Positions 9,372 through 21,309 of a stretch of DNA of 64,000 nucleotides are shown here, one piece after another; the stretch's first letter is position 1; each line of letters begins with the position of its first letter. The translations under genes were made by a program, and so were the position numbers. This DNA comes from Cervus elaphus. Its lineage: Eukaryota; Chordata; Mammalia; Artiodactyla; Cervidae. The stretch covers positions 248,001 through 312,000 of the forward strand of contig NW_025316737.1 of NCBI RefSeq assembly GCF_910594005.1, written 5' to 3'. The notes below the pieces were generated by a model. That model was given only the letters and a program-made list of their open reading frames with translations, did no database searches and was not told the origin of the DNA.

Positions 9372-10167
9372 TTGGTCCACGGAGCTCTTTCGTGTTGCTA
9401 CAGTGACCTCAGGATCCCTCTAGCCTTGAAACAGTGTTCTTGGGGTTTCTCTGGAGTGCCATCAAGGAAATCAAGGCTCCTTTCATGTGTGATGTGCAAC
9501 ACGGAATTGCTCTGCACGCAGTGCAGGGGAATCGGGCCTCATCTCGCGGCGAGGGGGAATTCTCATGGTTTTTCTCGAGTTGCGGCGGGAACCTGGGGTA
9601 TATTCTCGAGTTACGACGGGGATGGCCCTTCCACCCACGTGTTTCTTCAGCGACGTCAGGACACCTGCCTAGTTGCGAGGGACAACTCGGGATTCTCCTC
9701 GAGGCTTGGCAGGGCAATTGGGACGCCTCTCCAGCTGAGGCGGGAGACCAAGTGTCCCTTTCCAAGTGCCACAGGAATCCTGGGACTCCTATCAAGTTTC
9801 ACGAGGAGTCAGGCATCGTCTCCTTTGGAGGCACTGATCTCCGCGTACCTCTGGAGTTTTCAAAGGATGTGAGGCTATCGGTCGCGATGAGGTGGGGAAC
9901 TCAGTCTTTCTCTGTGCTTTCCACAGGGGATTCAGACATTATTTCGTCCTGGGAGATGCAAGACGAGCCTGCATTGAAGTCACTGCAGGGATATCCGGCC
10001 TTATTTCGAGTCAGGGCATCGCGGTGTCCATTCCAGTTGAGGCCGCAAACTCAGGGTCCCTCTCACATACCTAGAGCTGAGAGAAGCCTCCTCTTGAGGT
10101 GCTTGTGGTAAGGTGGTATTCCTCTGGAGACGAATCCAGGGACTAACCTCTCTTTTCGAGTTGATTT
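9372..10167 (+). repeat. Satellite monomer 12, class B
   Basis: B markers, with GGGGAATTC, GGACACCTG, CAACTCGGG (not CTCTGG), AACTCAGTC and GACATTATTTCG. Confidence 0.94.
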
Positions 10168-10963
10168 TTGGTCCACAGAGTTCTTTCGTGTTGCTACAGT
10201 GACCTCAGGATCCCTCTATCCTTGAAACAGTGTTCTTGGGGTTTCTCTGGAGTGCCATCAAGGAAATCAAGGCTCCTTTCATGTGTGATGTGCAACACGG
10301 AATTGCTCTGCACGCAGTACAGGGGAATCGGGCCTCATCTCGCATCGAGGGCGAAGTCTCATGGTTTTTCTCGAGTTGCGGCGGGAACCTGGGGTATATT
10401 CTCGAGTTACGACGGGGATGGCCCTTCCACCCACGTGTTTGTTCATCCACGTCAGGACTCCTGCCTAGTTGCGAGGGACAACTCGGGATTCTCCTCGAGG
10501 CTTGGCACGGCAATTGGAACGCCTCTCCAGCTGAGGCGGGAGACCAAGGGTCCCTTTCCACGTGCCACAAGAATCCTGGGACTCCTATCAAGTTTCACGA
10601 GGAGTCAGGCATCGTCTCCTTTGGAGGCACTGATCTCCGCGTACCTCTGGAGTTTTCAAAGGATGTGAGGCTATCGGTCACGATGAGGTGGGGAACTAAG
10701 TCTTTCTCTGTGCTTTCCACAGGGGATTCAGACATCCTTTCGTCCTGGGAGATGCAAGACGAGCCTGCATTGAAGTCACTGCAGGGATATCCGGCCTTAT
10801 TTCGAGTCAGGGCATCGCGGTGTCCATTCCACTTGAGGCCGCAAACTCAGGGTCCCTCTCACATACCTAGAGCTGAGAGAAGCCTCCTCTTGAGGTGCTT
10901 GTGGTAAGGTGGTATTCCTCTGGAGACGAATCCAGGGACTAACCTCTCTTTTCGAGTTGATTT
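10168..10963 (+). repeat. Satellite monomer 13, chimera C then B
   Basis: C-type with CTCTATCC, GTTCATCCACG and GGCACGGC. It becomes B-type at GGCTATCGG (about 10669) through GTGCTTTCC and CATTGAAG. Private GGTCACGATG. Confidence 0.92.
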
Positions 10964-11759
10964 TTGGTCCACAGAGTTCTTTCGTGTTGCTACAGTGACC
11001 TCAGGATCCCTCTAGCCTTGAAACAGTGTTCTTGGGGTTTCTCTGGAGTGCCATCAAGGAAATCAAGGCTCCTTTCATGTGTGATGTGCAAGACGGAATT
11101 GCTCTGCACGCAGTACAGGGGAATCGGGCCTCATCTCGCATCGAGGGGGAAGTCTCATGGTTTTTCTCGAGTTGCGGCGGGAACCTGGGGTATATTCTCG
11201 AGTTACGACGGGGATGGCCCTTCCACCCACGTGTTTCTTCAGCGACGTCAGGACTCCTGCCTAGTTGCAAGGGACAACTCGGGATTCTCCTCGAGGCTTG
11301 GCAGGGCAATTGTAACGCCTCTCCAGCTGAGGCGAAAGACCAAGGGTCCCTTTCCACGTGCCACAAGAATCCTGGGACTCCTATCAAGTTTCACGAGGAG
11401 TCAGGCATCGTCTCCTTTGGAGGCACTGATCTCCGCGTACCTCTGGAGTTTTCAAAGGATGTGAGGCCTCCGGTCGCGAAGAGGTGGCGAACTAGGTCTT
11501 TCTCTGTGGTCTCCACAGGGGATTCAGACATCCTTTCTTCTTGGGAGATGCAAGACGAGCCGGCATTCAAGTCACTGCAGGGATATCCGGCCTTATTTCG
11601 AGTCAGGGCATCGCGGTGTCCATTCCATTTGAGGCCGCAAACTCAGGATCCCTTTCACATACCTAGAGCTGAGAGAAGCCTCCTCTTGAGGTGCTTGTGG
11701 TAAGGTGGTATTCCTCAGGAGTCGAAGCCAGGGACTAACCTCTCATCTCGTGTTGATTC
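10964..11759 (+). repeat. Satellite monomer 14, class C with B patch
   Basis: C-type head and tail, but TTTCTTCAGCGACG (B) at 11235. Private GTTGCAAGG, CAATTGTAAC, GGCGAAAGACC, GCGAAGAGGTGGCG and GAGCCGGC. Confidence 0.92.
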
Positions 11760-12555
11760 TTGGTCCACGGAGCTCTTTCGTGTTGCCACAGTGACCTCAG
11801 AATCACTCTAGCCTTGAAACAGTGTTCTTGGGGTTTCTCTGGAGTGCCATCAAGGAAATCAAGGCTCCTTTCATGTGTGATGTGCAACACGGAATTGCTC
11901 TGCACGCAGTGCAGGGGAATCGGGCCTCATCTCGCGGCGAGGGGGAAGTCTCATGGTTTTTCTCGAGTTGCGGCGGGAACCTGGGGTATATTCTCGAGTT
12001 ACGACGGGGATGGCCCTTCCACACTCCTGTGTGTTCAGCCATGTCAGGACTCCTGCCTACTTGCGAGGGACAACTCGGGATTCTCCTCGAGGCTTTGCAG
12101 GGCAATTGGGACGCCTCTCCAGCTGAGACGGGAGACCAAGGGTCCCTTTCCACGTGCCACAGTAATCCTGGGTGTCCTATCAAGTTTCACGAGGAGTCAG
12201 GCATCGTCTCCTTTGGAGGCACTGATCTCCACATACCTCTGGAGTTTTCAAAGGATTTGAGGCCTCCTGTCGCGATGAGGTGGGGAACTAGGTCTTTCTC
12301 TGTGGTCTTCACAGGGGATTCAGACACCCTTTCTTCTTGGGAGATGCAAGACAAGCCTGCATTCCAGTCACTGCAGGGATATCCGGCCTTATTTCGAGTC
12401 AGGGCATCGCGGTGTCCATTCCACTTGAGGCCGCAAACTCAGGGTCCCTCTCACATACCTAGAGCTGAAAGAAGCCTCCTCTTGAGGTGCTTGTGGTAAG
12501 GTGGTATTCCTCTGGAGTCGAAGCCAGGGACTAACCTCTCATCTCGAGTTGGTTT
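11760..12555 (+). repeat. Satellite monomer 15, class A
   Basis: A markers, with CTCAGAATCAC (BamHI lost), CACTCCTGTG, CCTACTTGCG, CAGTAATCC, GGTGTCC, CTCCACATACC and GACAAGCC. The CCTACTTG and CACATACC pair recurs at 31656 and 35635. Confidence 0.94.
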
Positions 12556-13351
12556 TTGGTCCACGGAGCTCTTTCGTGTTGCTACAGTGACCTCAGGATC
12601 CCTCTAGCCTTGAAACAGTGTTCTTGGGGTTTCTCTGGAGTGCCATCAAGGAAATCAAGGCTCCTTTCATGTGTGATGTGCAACACGGAATTGCTCTGCA
12701 CGCACTGCAGGGGAATCGGGCCTCATCTCGCGGCGAGGGGGAAGTCTCATGGTTTTTCTCGAGTTGCGGCGGGAACCTGGGGTATATTCTCGAGTTACGA
12801 CGGGGATGGCCCTTCCACCCACGTGTTTCTTCAGCGACGTCAGGACTCCTGCCTAGTTGCGAGGGACAACTCGGGATTCTCCTCGAGGCGTGGCAGGGCA
12901 ATTGGGACGCCTCTCCAGCTGAGGCGGGAGACCAAGTGTCCCTTTCCAAGTGCCACAGGAATCCTGGGACTCCTATCAAGTTTCACGAGGAGTCAGGCAT
13001 CGTCTCCTTTGGAGGCACTGATCTCCGCGTACCTCTGGAGTTTTCAAAGGATGTGAGGCTATCGGTCGCGTTGAGGTGGGGAACTCAGTCTTTCTCTGTG
13101 CTTTCCACAGGGGATTCAGACATCCTTTCGTCCTGGGAGATGCAAGACGAGCCTGCATTGAAGTCACTGCAGGGATATCCGGCCTTATTTCGAGGCAGGG
13201 CATCGCGGTGTCCATTCCACTTGAGGCCGCAAACTCAGGGTCCCTCTCACATACCTAGAGCTGAGAGAAGCCTCCTCTTGAGGTGCTTGTGGTAAGGTGG
13301 TATTCCTCTGGAGACGAATCCAGGGACTAACCTCTCTTTTCGAGTTGATTT
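12556..13351 (+). repeat. Satellite monomer 16, class B
   Basis: B markers, with GCACTGCAGG, GAGGCGTGGC, GCGTTGAGG, AACTCAGTC and CGAGGCAGG. CAACTCGGG and AACTCAGTC link it to the monomer at 9372. Confidence 0.94.
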
Positions 13352-14147
13352 TTGGTCCACAGAGTTCTTTCGTGTTGCTACAGTGACCTCAGGATCCCTC
13401 TATCCTTGAAACAGTTTTCTTGGGGTTTCTCTGGAGTGCCATCAAGGAAATCAAGGCTCCTTTCATGTGTGATGTGCAAGACGGAATTGCTCTGCACGCA
13501 GTACAGTGGAATCGGGCCTCATCTCGCATCGAGGGCGAAGTCTCATGGTTTTTCTCGAGTTGCGGCGGGAACCTGGGGTATATTCTCGAGTTACGACGGG
13601 GATGGCCCTTCCACACACGTGTTTGTTCAGCCACGTCAGGACTCCTGCCTAGTTGCGATGGACAACTCGGGATTCTCCTCGAGGCTTGGCACGGCAATTG
13701 GAACGCCTCTCCAGCTGAGGCGGGAGACCAAGGGTCCCTTTCCACGTGCCACAAGAATCCTGGGACTCCTATCAAGTTTCACGAGGAGTCAGGCATCATC
13801 TCCTTTGGAGGCACTGATCTCCGCGTACCTCTGGAGTTTTCAAAGGATGTGAGGCCTCCGGTAGCGATGAGGTGGGGAACTAGGTGTTTCTCTGTGGTCT
13901 CCACAGGGGATTCAGACATCCTTTCATCTTGGGAGATGCAAGACGAGCCTGCATTCAAGTCACTGCAGGTATATCCGGCCTTATTTCGCGTCAGGGCATC
14001 GCGGTGTCCATTCCACTTGAGGCCGCAAACTCAGGGTCCCTCTCACATACCTAGAGCTGAGAGAAGCCTCCTCTTGAGGTGCTTGTGGTAAGGTGGTATT
14101 CCTCTGAAGTCGAAGCCAGGGACTAACCTCTCATCTCGAGTTGACTT
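13352..14147 (+). repeat. Satellite monomer 17, class C
   Basis: Twin of the partial monomer at 1. GCGATGGAC and GGCACGGC are shared; CAGTTTTCTTGG, GTACAGTGG, CATCATCTCC and CAGGTATAT are private. Confidence 0.94.
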
Positions 14148-14943
14148 TTGGCCCACGGAGCTCTTTCGTGTTGCTACAGTGACCTCAGGATCCCTCTAGC
14201 CTTGAAACAGTGTTCTTGGGGTTTCTCTGGAGTGCCATCAAGGAAATCAAGGCTCCTTTCATGTGTGATGTGCAACACGGAATTGCTCTGCACGCAGTGC
14301 AGGGGAATCGGGCCTCATCTCGCGGCGAGGGGGAAGTCTCATGGTTTTTCTCGAGTTGCGGCGGGAACCTGGGGTATATTCTCGAGTTACGACGGGGATG
14401 GCCCTTCCACACACGTGTGTGTTCAGCCATGTCAGGACTCCTGCCTAGTTGCGAGGGACAACTCGGGATTCTCCTCGAGGCTTTGCAGGGCAATTGGGAC
14501 GCCTCTCCAGCTGAGACGGGAGACCAAGGGTCCCTTTCGACGTGCCACAGGAATCCTGGGTCTCCTATCAAGTTTCACGAGGAGTCAGGCATCGTCTCCT
14601 TTGGAGGCACTGATCTCCGCATACCTCTGGAGTTTTCAAAGGATTTGAGGCCTCCTGTCGCGATGAGGTGGGGAACTAGGTCTTTCTCTGTGGTCTCCAC
14701 AGGGGATTCAGACACCCTTTCGTCTTGGGAGATGCAAGATGAGCCTGCATTCCAGTCACTGCAGGGATATCCGGCCTTATTTCGCGTCAGGGCATCGCGG
14801 TGTCCATTCCACTTGAGGCCGCAAACTCAGGGTCCCTCTCACATACCTAGAGCTGAGAGAAGCCTCCTCTTGAGGTGCTTGTGGTAAGGTGGTATTCCTC
14901 TGGAGTCGAAGCCAGGGACTAACCTCTCATCTCGAGTTGATTT
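14148..14943 (+). repeat. Satellite monomer 18, class A
   Basis: Twin of the monomer at 614. It carries AAGGGTCCC where that one has AAGTGTCCC. Confidence 0.95.
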
Positions 14944-15739
14944 TTGGCCCACGGAGCTCTTTCGTGTTGCTACAGTGACCTCAGGATCCCTCTAGCCTTG
15001 AAACAGTGTTCTTGGGGTTTCTCTGGAGTGCCATCAAGGAAATCAAGGCTCCTTTCATGTGTGATGGGCAACACGGAATTGCTCTGCACGCACTGCAGGG
15101 GAATCGGGCCTCATCTCGCGGCGAGGGGGAAGTCTCATGGTTTTTCTCGAGTTGCGGCGGGAACCTGGGGTATATTCTCGAGTTACGACGGGGATGGCCC
15201 TTCCACACACGTGTTTCTTCAGCGACGTCAGGACTCCTGCCTAGTTGCGAGGGACAACTCTGGATTCTCCTCGAGGCTTGGCAGGGCAATTAAGACGCCT
15301 TTCCAGCTGAGGCGGGAGACCAAGTGTCCCTTTCCAAGTGCCACAGGAATCCTGGGACTCCTATCAAGTTTCACGAGGAGTCAGGCATCGTCTCCTTTGG
15401 AGGCACTGATCTCCGCGTACCTCTGGAGTTTTCAAAGGATGTGAGGCTATCGGTTGCGATCAGGTGGGGAACTAAGTCTTTCTCTGTGCTTTCCACAGGG
15501 GATTCAGACATCCTTTCTACCTGGGAGATGCAAGACGAGCCTGCATTGAAGTCACTGCAGGGATATCCGGCCTTATTTCGAGTCAGGGCATCGCGGTGTC
15601 CATTCCACTTGAGGCCGCAAACTCAGGGTCCCTCTCACATACCTAGAGCTGAGAGAAGCCTCCTCTTGAGGTGCTTGTGGTAAGGTGGTATTCCTCTGGA
15701 GACGAATCCAGGGACTAACCTCTCTTTTCGAGTTGATTT
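14944..15739 (+). repeat. Satellite monomer 19, class B
   Basis: Twin of the monomer at 1410. Private GATGGGCAAC, CAATTAAGACG (adds a stop in the usual frame) and GCGATCAGG. Confidence 0.94.
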
Positions 15740-16535
15740 GTGGTCCACAGAGTTCTTTCGTGTTGCTACAGTTACCTCAGGATCCCTCTAGCCTTGAAAC
15801 AGTGTTCTTGGGGTTTCTCTGGAGTGCCATCAAGGAAATCAAGGCTCCTTTCATGTGTGATGTGCAAGACGGAATTGCTCTGCACGCAGTACAGGGGAAT
15901 CGGGCCTCATCTCGCATCGAGGGGGAAGTCTCATGGTTTTTCTCGAGTTGCGGCGGGAACCTGGGGTATATTCTCGAGTTACGACGGGGATGGCCCTTCC
16001 ACCCACGTGTTTGTTCAGCCACGTCAGGAATCCTGCCTAGTTGCGAGGGACAACTCGGGATTCTCCTCGAGGCTTGGCAGGGCAATTGGAACGCCTCTCC
16101 AGCTGAGGCGGGAGACCAAGGGTCCCTTTCCACGTGCCACAAGAATCCTGGGACTCCTATCAAGTTTCACGAGGAGTCAGGCATCGTCTCCTTTGGAGGC
16201 ACTGATCTCCGCGTACCTCTGGAGTTTTCAAAGGATGTGAGGCCTGCGGTCGCGATGAGGTGGGGAACTAGGTCTTTCTCTGTGGTCTCCACAGGGGATT
16301 CAGACATCCTTTCTTTTTGGGAGATGCAAGACGAGCCTGCATTCAAGTCACTGCCGGGATATCCGGCCTTATTTCGAGTCAGGGCATCGCGGTGTCCATT
16401 CCACTTGAGGCCGCAAACTCAGGATCCCTCTCACATACCTAGAGCTGAGAGAAGCCTCCTCTTGAGGTGCTTGTGGTAAGGTGGTATTCCTCAGGAGTCG
16501 AAGCCAGGGACTAACCTCTCATCTCGTGTTGATTC
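15740..16535 (+). repeat. Satellite monomer 20, class C
   Basis: Relative of those at 2206 and 5391 (GTCAGGAATCC, CTGCCGGG), but with CAGTTACC, CTCGCATCGAG, TTTCTTTTTGG and the usual ATACCTAGAG. Confidence 0.95.
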
Positions 16536-17331
16536 TTGGTCCACGGATCTCTTTCGTGTTGCTACAGTGACCTCAGGATCCCTCTAGCCTTGAAACAGTA
16601 TTCTTGGGGTTTCTCTGGAGTGCCATGAAGGAAATCAAGGCTCCTTTCATGTGTGATGTGCAACACAGAATTGCTCTGCACGCAGTGCAGGGGAATCGGG
16701 CCTCATCTCGCGGCGAGGGGGAAGTCTCATGGTTTTTCTCGAGTTGCGGCGGGAACCTGAGGTATATTCTCGAGTTACGACGGGGATGGCCCTTCCACAC
16801 ACGTGTGTGTTCAGCCATGTCAGGACTCCTGCCTAGTTGCGAGGGACAACTCGGGATTCTCCTCGAGGATTTGCAGGGCAATTGGGACGCCTCTCCAGCT
16901 GAGACGGGAGACCAAGGGTCCCTTTCGACGTGCCACAGGAATCCTGGGTCTCCTATCAAGTTTCACGAGGAGTCAGGCATCGTCTCCTTTGGAGGCACTG
17001 ATCTCCGCATACCTCTGGAGTTTTCAAAGGATTTGAGGCCTCCTGTCGCGATGAGGTGGGGAACTAGGTCTTTCTCTGTGGTCTCCACAGGGGATTCAGA
17101 CACCCTTTCGTCTTGGGAGATGCAAGACGAGACTGCATTCCAGTCACTGCAGGGATATCCGGCCTTATTTCGAGTCAGGGCATCGCGGTGTCCATTCCAC
17201 TTGAGGCCGCAAACTCAGGGTCCCTCTCACATACCTAGAGCTGAGAGAAGCCTCCTCTTGAGGTGCTTGTGGTAAGGTGGTATTCCTCTGGAGTCGAAGC
17301 CAGGGACTAACCTCTCATCTCGAGTTGATTT
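16536..17331 (+). repeat. Satellite monomer 21, class A
   Basis: A markers, with GGATCTCTTTCG, CAGTATTC, CCTGAGGTAT, GAGGATTTGC and GAGACTGCATTCC. Unlike its relatives at 3002 and 6187 it keeps GGATCC and the 796-bp length. Confidence 0.95.
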
Positions 17332-18515
17332 TTGGTCCACGGAGCTCTTTCGTGTTGCTACAGTGACCTCAGGATCCCTCTAGCCTTGAAACAGTGTTCT
17401 TGGGGTTTCTCTGGAGTGCCATGAAGGAAATCAAGGCTCCTTTCATGTGTGATGTGCAACACAGAATTGCTCTGCACGCAGTGCAGGGGAATCGGGCCTC
17501 ATCTCGCGGCGAGGGGGAAGTCTCATGGTTTTTCTCGAGTTGCGGCGGGAACCTGGGGTATATTCTCGAGTTACGACGGGGATGGCCCTTCCACCCACGT
17601 GTTTCTTCAGCGACGTCAGGACTCCTGCCTAGTTGCGAGGGACTACTCTGGATTCTCCTCGAGGCTTGGCAGGGCAATTGGGACGCCTCTCCAGCTGAGG
17701 CGGGAGACCAAGTGTCCCTTTCCAAGTGCCACAGGAATCCTGGGACTCCTATCAAGTTTCACGAGGAGTCAGGCATCGTCTCCTTTGGAGGCACTGATCT
17801 CCGCGTACCTCTGGAGTTTTCAAAGGATGTGAGGCTATCGGTCGCGATGAGGTGGGGAACTAAGTCTTTCTCTGTGCTTTCCACAGGAGATTCAGACATC
17901 CTTTCGTCCTGGGAGATGCAAGACGAGCCTGCATTGAAGTCACTGCAGGGATATCCGGCGTTATTTCGAGTCAGGGCATCGCGGTGTCCATTCCACTTGA
18001 GGCCGCAAACTCAGGGTCCCTCTCACATACCTAGAGATGAGAGAAGCCTCCTCTTGAGGTGCTTGTGGTAAGGTGGTATTCCTCTGGAGACGAATCCAGG
18101 GACTAACCTCCCTTTTCGAGTTGATTTTTGGTCCACAGAGTTCTTTCATGTTGCTACAGTGTCCTCAGGATCCCTCTATCCTTGAAACAGTGTTCTTGGG
18201 GTTTCTCTGGAGTGCCATCAAGGAAATCAAGGCTCCTTTCATGTGTGATGTGCAAGACGGAATTGCTCTGCACGCAGTACAGGGGAATCGGGCCTCATCT
18301 CGCGGCGAGGGGGAAGTCTCATGGTTTTTCTCGAGTTGCGGCGGGAACCTGGGGTATATTCTCGAGTTACGACGGGGATGGCCCTTCCACACACGTGTTG
18401 TTCATCCACGTCAGGACTCTTGCCTAGTTGCGAGACACAACTCGGGATTCTCCTCGAGGCTTGGCAAGGCAATTGGGACGCCTCTCCAGCTGAGGCGGGA
18501 GACCAAGGGTCCCTT
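16925..18515 (+). repeat. Tandem dimer duplication III, copy 1 (1591-bp offset)
   Basis: Spans the tail of an A monomer, one B monomer and the head of a D-like monomer. It carries GAGACTGCATTCC, GGACTACTC, CCGGCGTTATTT, AGAGATGAGAG and a one-base deletion in CACGTGTTGTTCATCC. All of these recur 1591 bp downstream. Confidence 0.87.
17332..18127 (+). repeat. Satellite monomer 22, class B
   Basis: B markers, with GCCATGAAGG, GGGACTACTC, CAGGAGATTC, CCGGCGTTATTT and AGAGATGAGAG. Twin of the next B monomer at 18923. Confidence 0.95.
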
Positions 18516-18922
18516 TCGACGTGCCACAGGAATCCTGGGACTCCTATCAAGTTTCACGAGGAGTCAGGCATCGTCTCCTTTGGAGGCACTGATCTCCGCA
18601 TACCTCTGGAGTTTTCAAAGGATTTGAGGCCTCCTGTCGCGATGAGGTGGGGAACTAGGTCTTTCTCTGTGGTCTCCACAGGGGATTCAGACACCCTTTC
18701 GTCTTGGGAGATGCAAGACGAGACTGCATTCCAGTCACTGCAGGGATATCCGGCCTTATTTCGAGTCAGGGCATCGCGGTGTCCATTCCACTTGAGGCCG
18801 CAAACTCAGGGTCCCTCTCACATACCTAGAGCTGAGAGAAGCCTCCTCTTGAGGTGCTTGTGGTAAGGTGGTATTCCTCTGGAGTCGAAGCCAGGGACTA
18901 ACCTCTCATCTCGAGTTGATTT
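18128..18922 (+). repeat. Satellite monomer 23, chimera D then A, 795 bp
   Basis: Linker with CTCCCTTTTCGAG, then CTTTCATGTTGC and CAGTGTCC. One base is deleted in CACGTGTTGTTCATCC. D-type to about 18515, then TTTCGACG, CGCATACC and GAGACTGC (A). Confidence 0.93.
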
Positions 18923-20106
18923 TTGGTCCACGGAGCTCTTTCGTGTTGCTACAGTGACCTCAGGATCCCTCTAGCCTTGAAACAGTGTTCTTGGGGTTTC
19001 TCTGGAGTGCCATGAAGGAAATCAAGGCTCCTTTCATGTGTGATGTGCAACACAGAATTGCTCTGCACGCAGTGCAGGGGAATCGGGCCTCATCTCGCGG
19101 CGAGGGGGAAGTCTCATGGTTTTTCTCGAGTTGCGGCGGGAACCTGGGGTATATTCTCGAGTTACGACGGGGATGGCCCTTCCACCCACGTGTTTCTTCA
19201 GCGACGTCAGGACTCCTGCCTAGTTGCGAGGGACTACTCTGGATTCTCCTCGAGGCTTGGCAGGGCAATTGGGACGCCTCTCCAGCTGAGGCGGGAGACC
19301 AAGTGTCCCTTTCCAAGTGCCACAGGAATCCTGGGACTCCTATCAAGTTTCACGAGGAGTCAGGCATCGTCTCCTTTGGAGGCACTGATCTCCGCGTACC
19401 TCTGGAGTTTTCAAAGGATGTGAGGCTATCGGTCGCGATGAGGTGGGGAACTAAGTCTTTCTCTGTGCTTTCCACAGGAGATTCAGACATCCTTTCGTCC
19501 TGGGAGATGCAAGACGAGCCTGCATTGAAGTCACTGCAGGGATATCCGGCGTTATTTCGAGTCAGGGCATCGCGGTGTCCATTCCACTTGAGGCCGCAAA
19601 CTCAGGGTCCCTCTCACATACCTAGAGATGAGAGAAGCCTCCTCTTGAGGTGCTTGTGGTAAGGTGGTATTCCTCTGGAGACGAATCCAGGGACTAACCT
19701 CCCTTTTCGAGTTGATTTTTGGTCCACAGAGTTCTTTCATGTTGCTACAGTGTCCTCAGGATCCCTCTATCCTTGAAACAGTGTTCTTGGGGTTTCTCTG
19801 GAGTGCCATCAAGGAAATCAAGGCTCCTTTCATGTGTGATGTGCAAGACGGAATTGCTCTGCACGCAGTACAGGGGAATCGGGCCTCATCTCGCGGCGAG
19901 GGGGAAGTCTCATGGTTTTTCTCGAGTTGCGGCGGGAACCTGGGGTATATTCTCGAGTTACGACGGGGATGGCCCTTCCACACACGTGTTGTTCATCCAC
20001 GTCAGGACTCTTGCCTAGTTGCGAGACACAACTCGGGATTCTCCTCGAGGCTTGGCAAGGCAATTGGGACGCCTCTCCAGCTGAGGCGGGAGACCAAGGG
20101 TCCCTT
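18516..20106 (+). repeat. Tandem dimer duplication III, copy 2
   Basis: Nearly identical to the preceding 1591 bp and carries the same deletion. It begins inside the monomer at 18128, where D-type sequence switches to A-type (TTTCGACGTGCC then CGCATACC). It ends where the monomer at 19719 stays D-type (TTTCCACGTGCC). The edges are approximate. Confidence 0.86.
18923..19718 (+). repeat. Satellite monomer 24, class B
   Basis: Appears identical to the monomer at 17332, including CCGGCGTTATTT and AGAGATGAGAG. Confidence 0.95.
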
Positions 20107-20513
20107 TCCACGTGCCACATGAATCCTGGGACTCCTATCAAGTTTCACGAGGAGTCAGGCATCGTCTCCTTTGGGGGCACTGATCTCCGCGTACCTCTGG
20201 AGTTTTCAAAGTATGTGAGGCCTCCGGTCGCGATGAGGTGGGGAACTAGGTCTTTCTCTGTGGTCTCCACAGGGGATTCAGACAACCTTTCATCTTGGGA
20301 GATGCAAGACGAGCCTGCATTCAAGTCACTGCAGGGATATCCAGCCTTATTTCGAGTCAGGGCATCGCGGTGTCCATTCCACTTGAGGCCGCAAACTCAG
20401 GGTCCCTCTCACATACCTAGAGCTGAGAGAAGCCTCCTCTTGAGGTGCTTGTGGTAAGGTGGTATTCCTCTGGAGTCGAAGCCAGGGACTAACCTCTCAT
20501 CTCGAGTTGATTT
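19719..20513 (+). repeat. Satellite monomer 25, class D, 795 bp
   Basis: Head identical to the monomer at 18128, including the one-base deletion. The tail stays D/C-like. Private CACATGAATCC, TTTGGGGGCAC, AAAGTATG and GACAACC. Confidence 0.94.
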
Positions 20514-21309
20514 TTGGTCCACGGAGCTCTTTCGTGTTGCTACAGTGACCTCAGGTTCCCTCTAGCCTTGAAACAGTGTTCTTGGGGTTTCTCTGGAGTG
20601 CCATGAAGGAAATCAAGGCTCCTTTCATGTGTGATGTGCAACACGGAATTGCTCTGCACGCAGTGCAGGGGAATCGGGCCTCATCTCGCGACGAGGGGGA
20701 AGTCTCATGGTTTTTATCGAGTTGCGGCGGGAACCTGGGGTATATTCTCGAGTTACGACGGGGATGGCCCTTCCACCCACGTGTTTCTTCAGCGACGTCA
20801 GGACTCCTGCCTAGTTGCGAGGGACAACTCTGGATTCTCCTCGAGGCTTGGCAGGGCAATTGGGACGCCTCTCCAGCTGAGGCGGGAGACCAAGTGTCCC
20901 TTTCCAAGTGCCACAGGAATCCTGGGACTCCTATCAAGTTTCACGAGGAGTCAGGCATCGTCTCCTTTGGAGCCACTGATCTCCGCGTACCTGTGGAGTT
21001 TTCAAAGGATGTGAGGCTATCGGTCGCGATGAGGTGGGGAACTAAGTCTTTCTCTGTGCTTTCCACAGGGGATTCAGACATCCTTTCGTCCTGGGAGATG
21101 CAAGACGAGCCTGCATTGAAGTCACTGCAGGGATATCCGGCCTTATTTTGAGTCAGGGCATCTTGGTGTCCATTCCACTTGAGGCCGCAAACTCAGGGTC
21201 CCTCTCACATACCTAGAGCTGAGAGAAGCCTCCTCTTGAGGTGCTTGTGGTAAGGTGGTATTCCTCTGGAGACGAATCCAGGGACTAACCTCTCTTTTCG
21301 AGTTGATTT
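20514..21309 (+). repeat. Satellite monomer 26, class B
   Basis: B markers, with CTCAGGTTCC (BamHI lost), CGCGACGAGG, TTTTTATCGAG, GGAGCCACTG, CCTGTGGAG, TTATTTTGAG and CATCTTGGTG. Confidence 0.95.

Larger units (their letters stand above)
13535..17930 (+). repeat. Large duplicated block I, copy 2
   Basis: Partner of 1-4400. The right edge lies near 17930, where this copy reads CATTGAAG and the first copy reads CATTCAAG followed by ATACGGCC. Single-base differences include CAATTAAGACG near 15290 and GAGACTGCATTCC near 17130. Confidence 0.88.
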
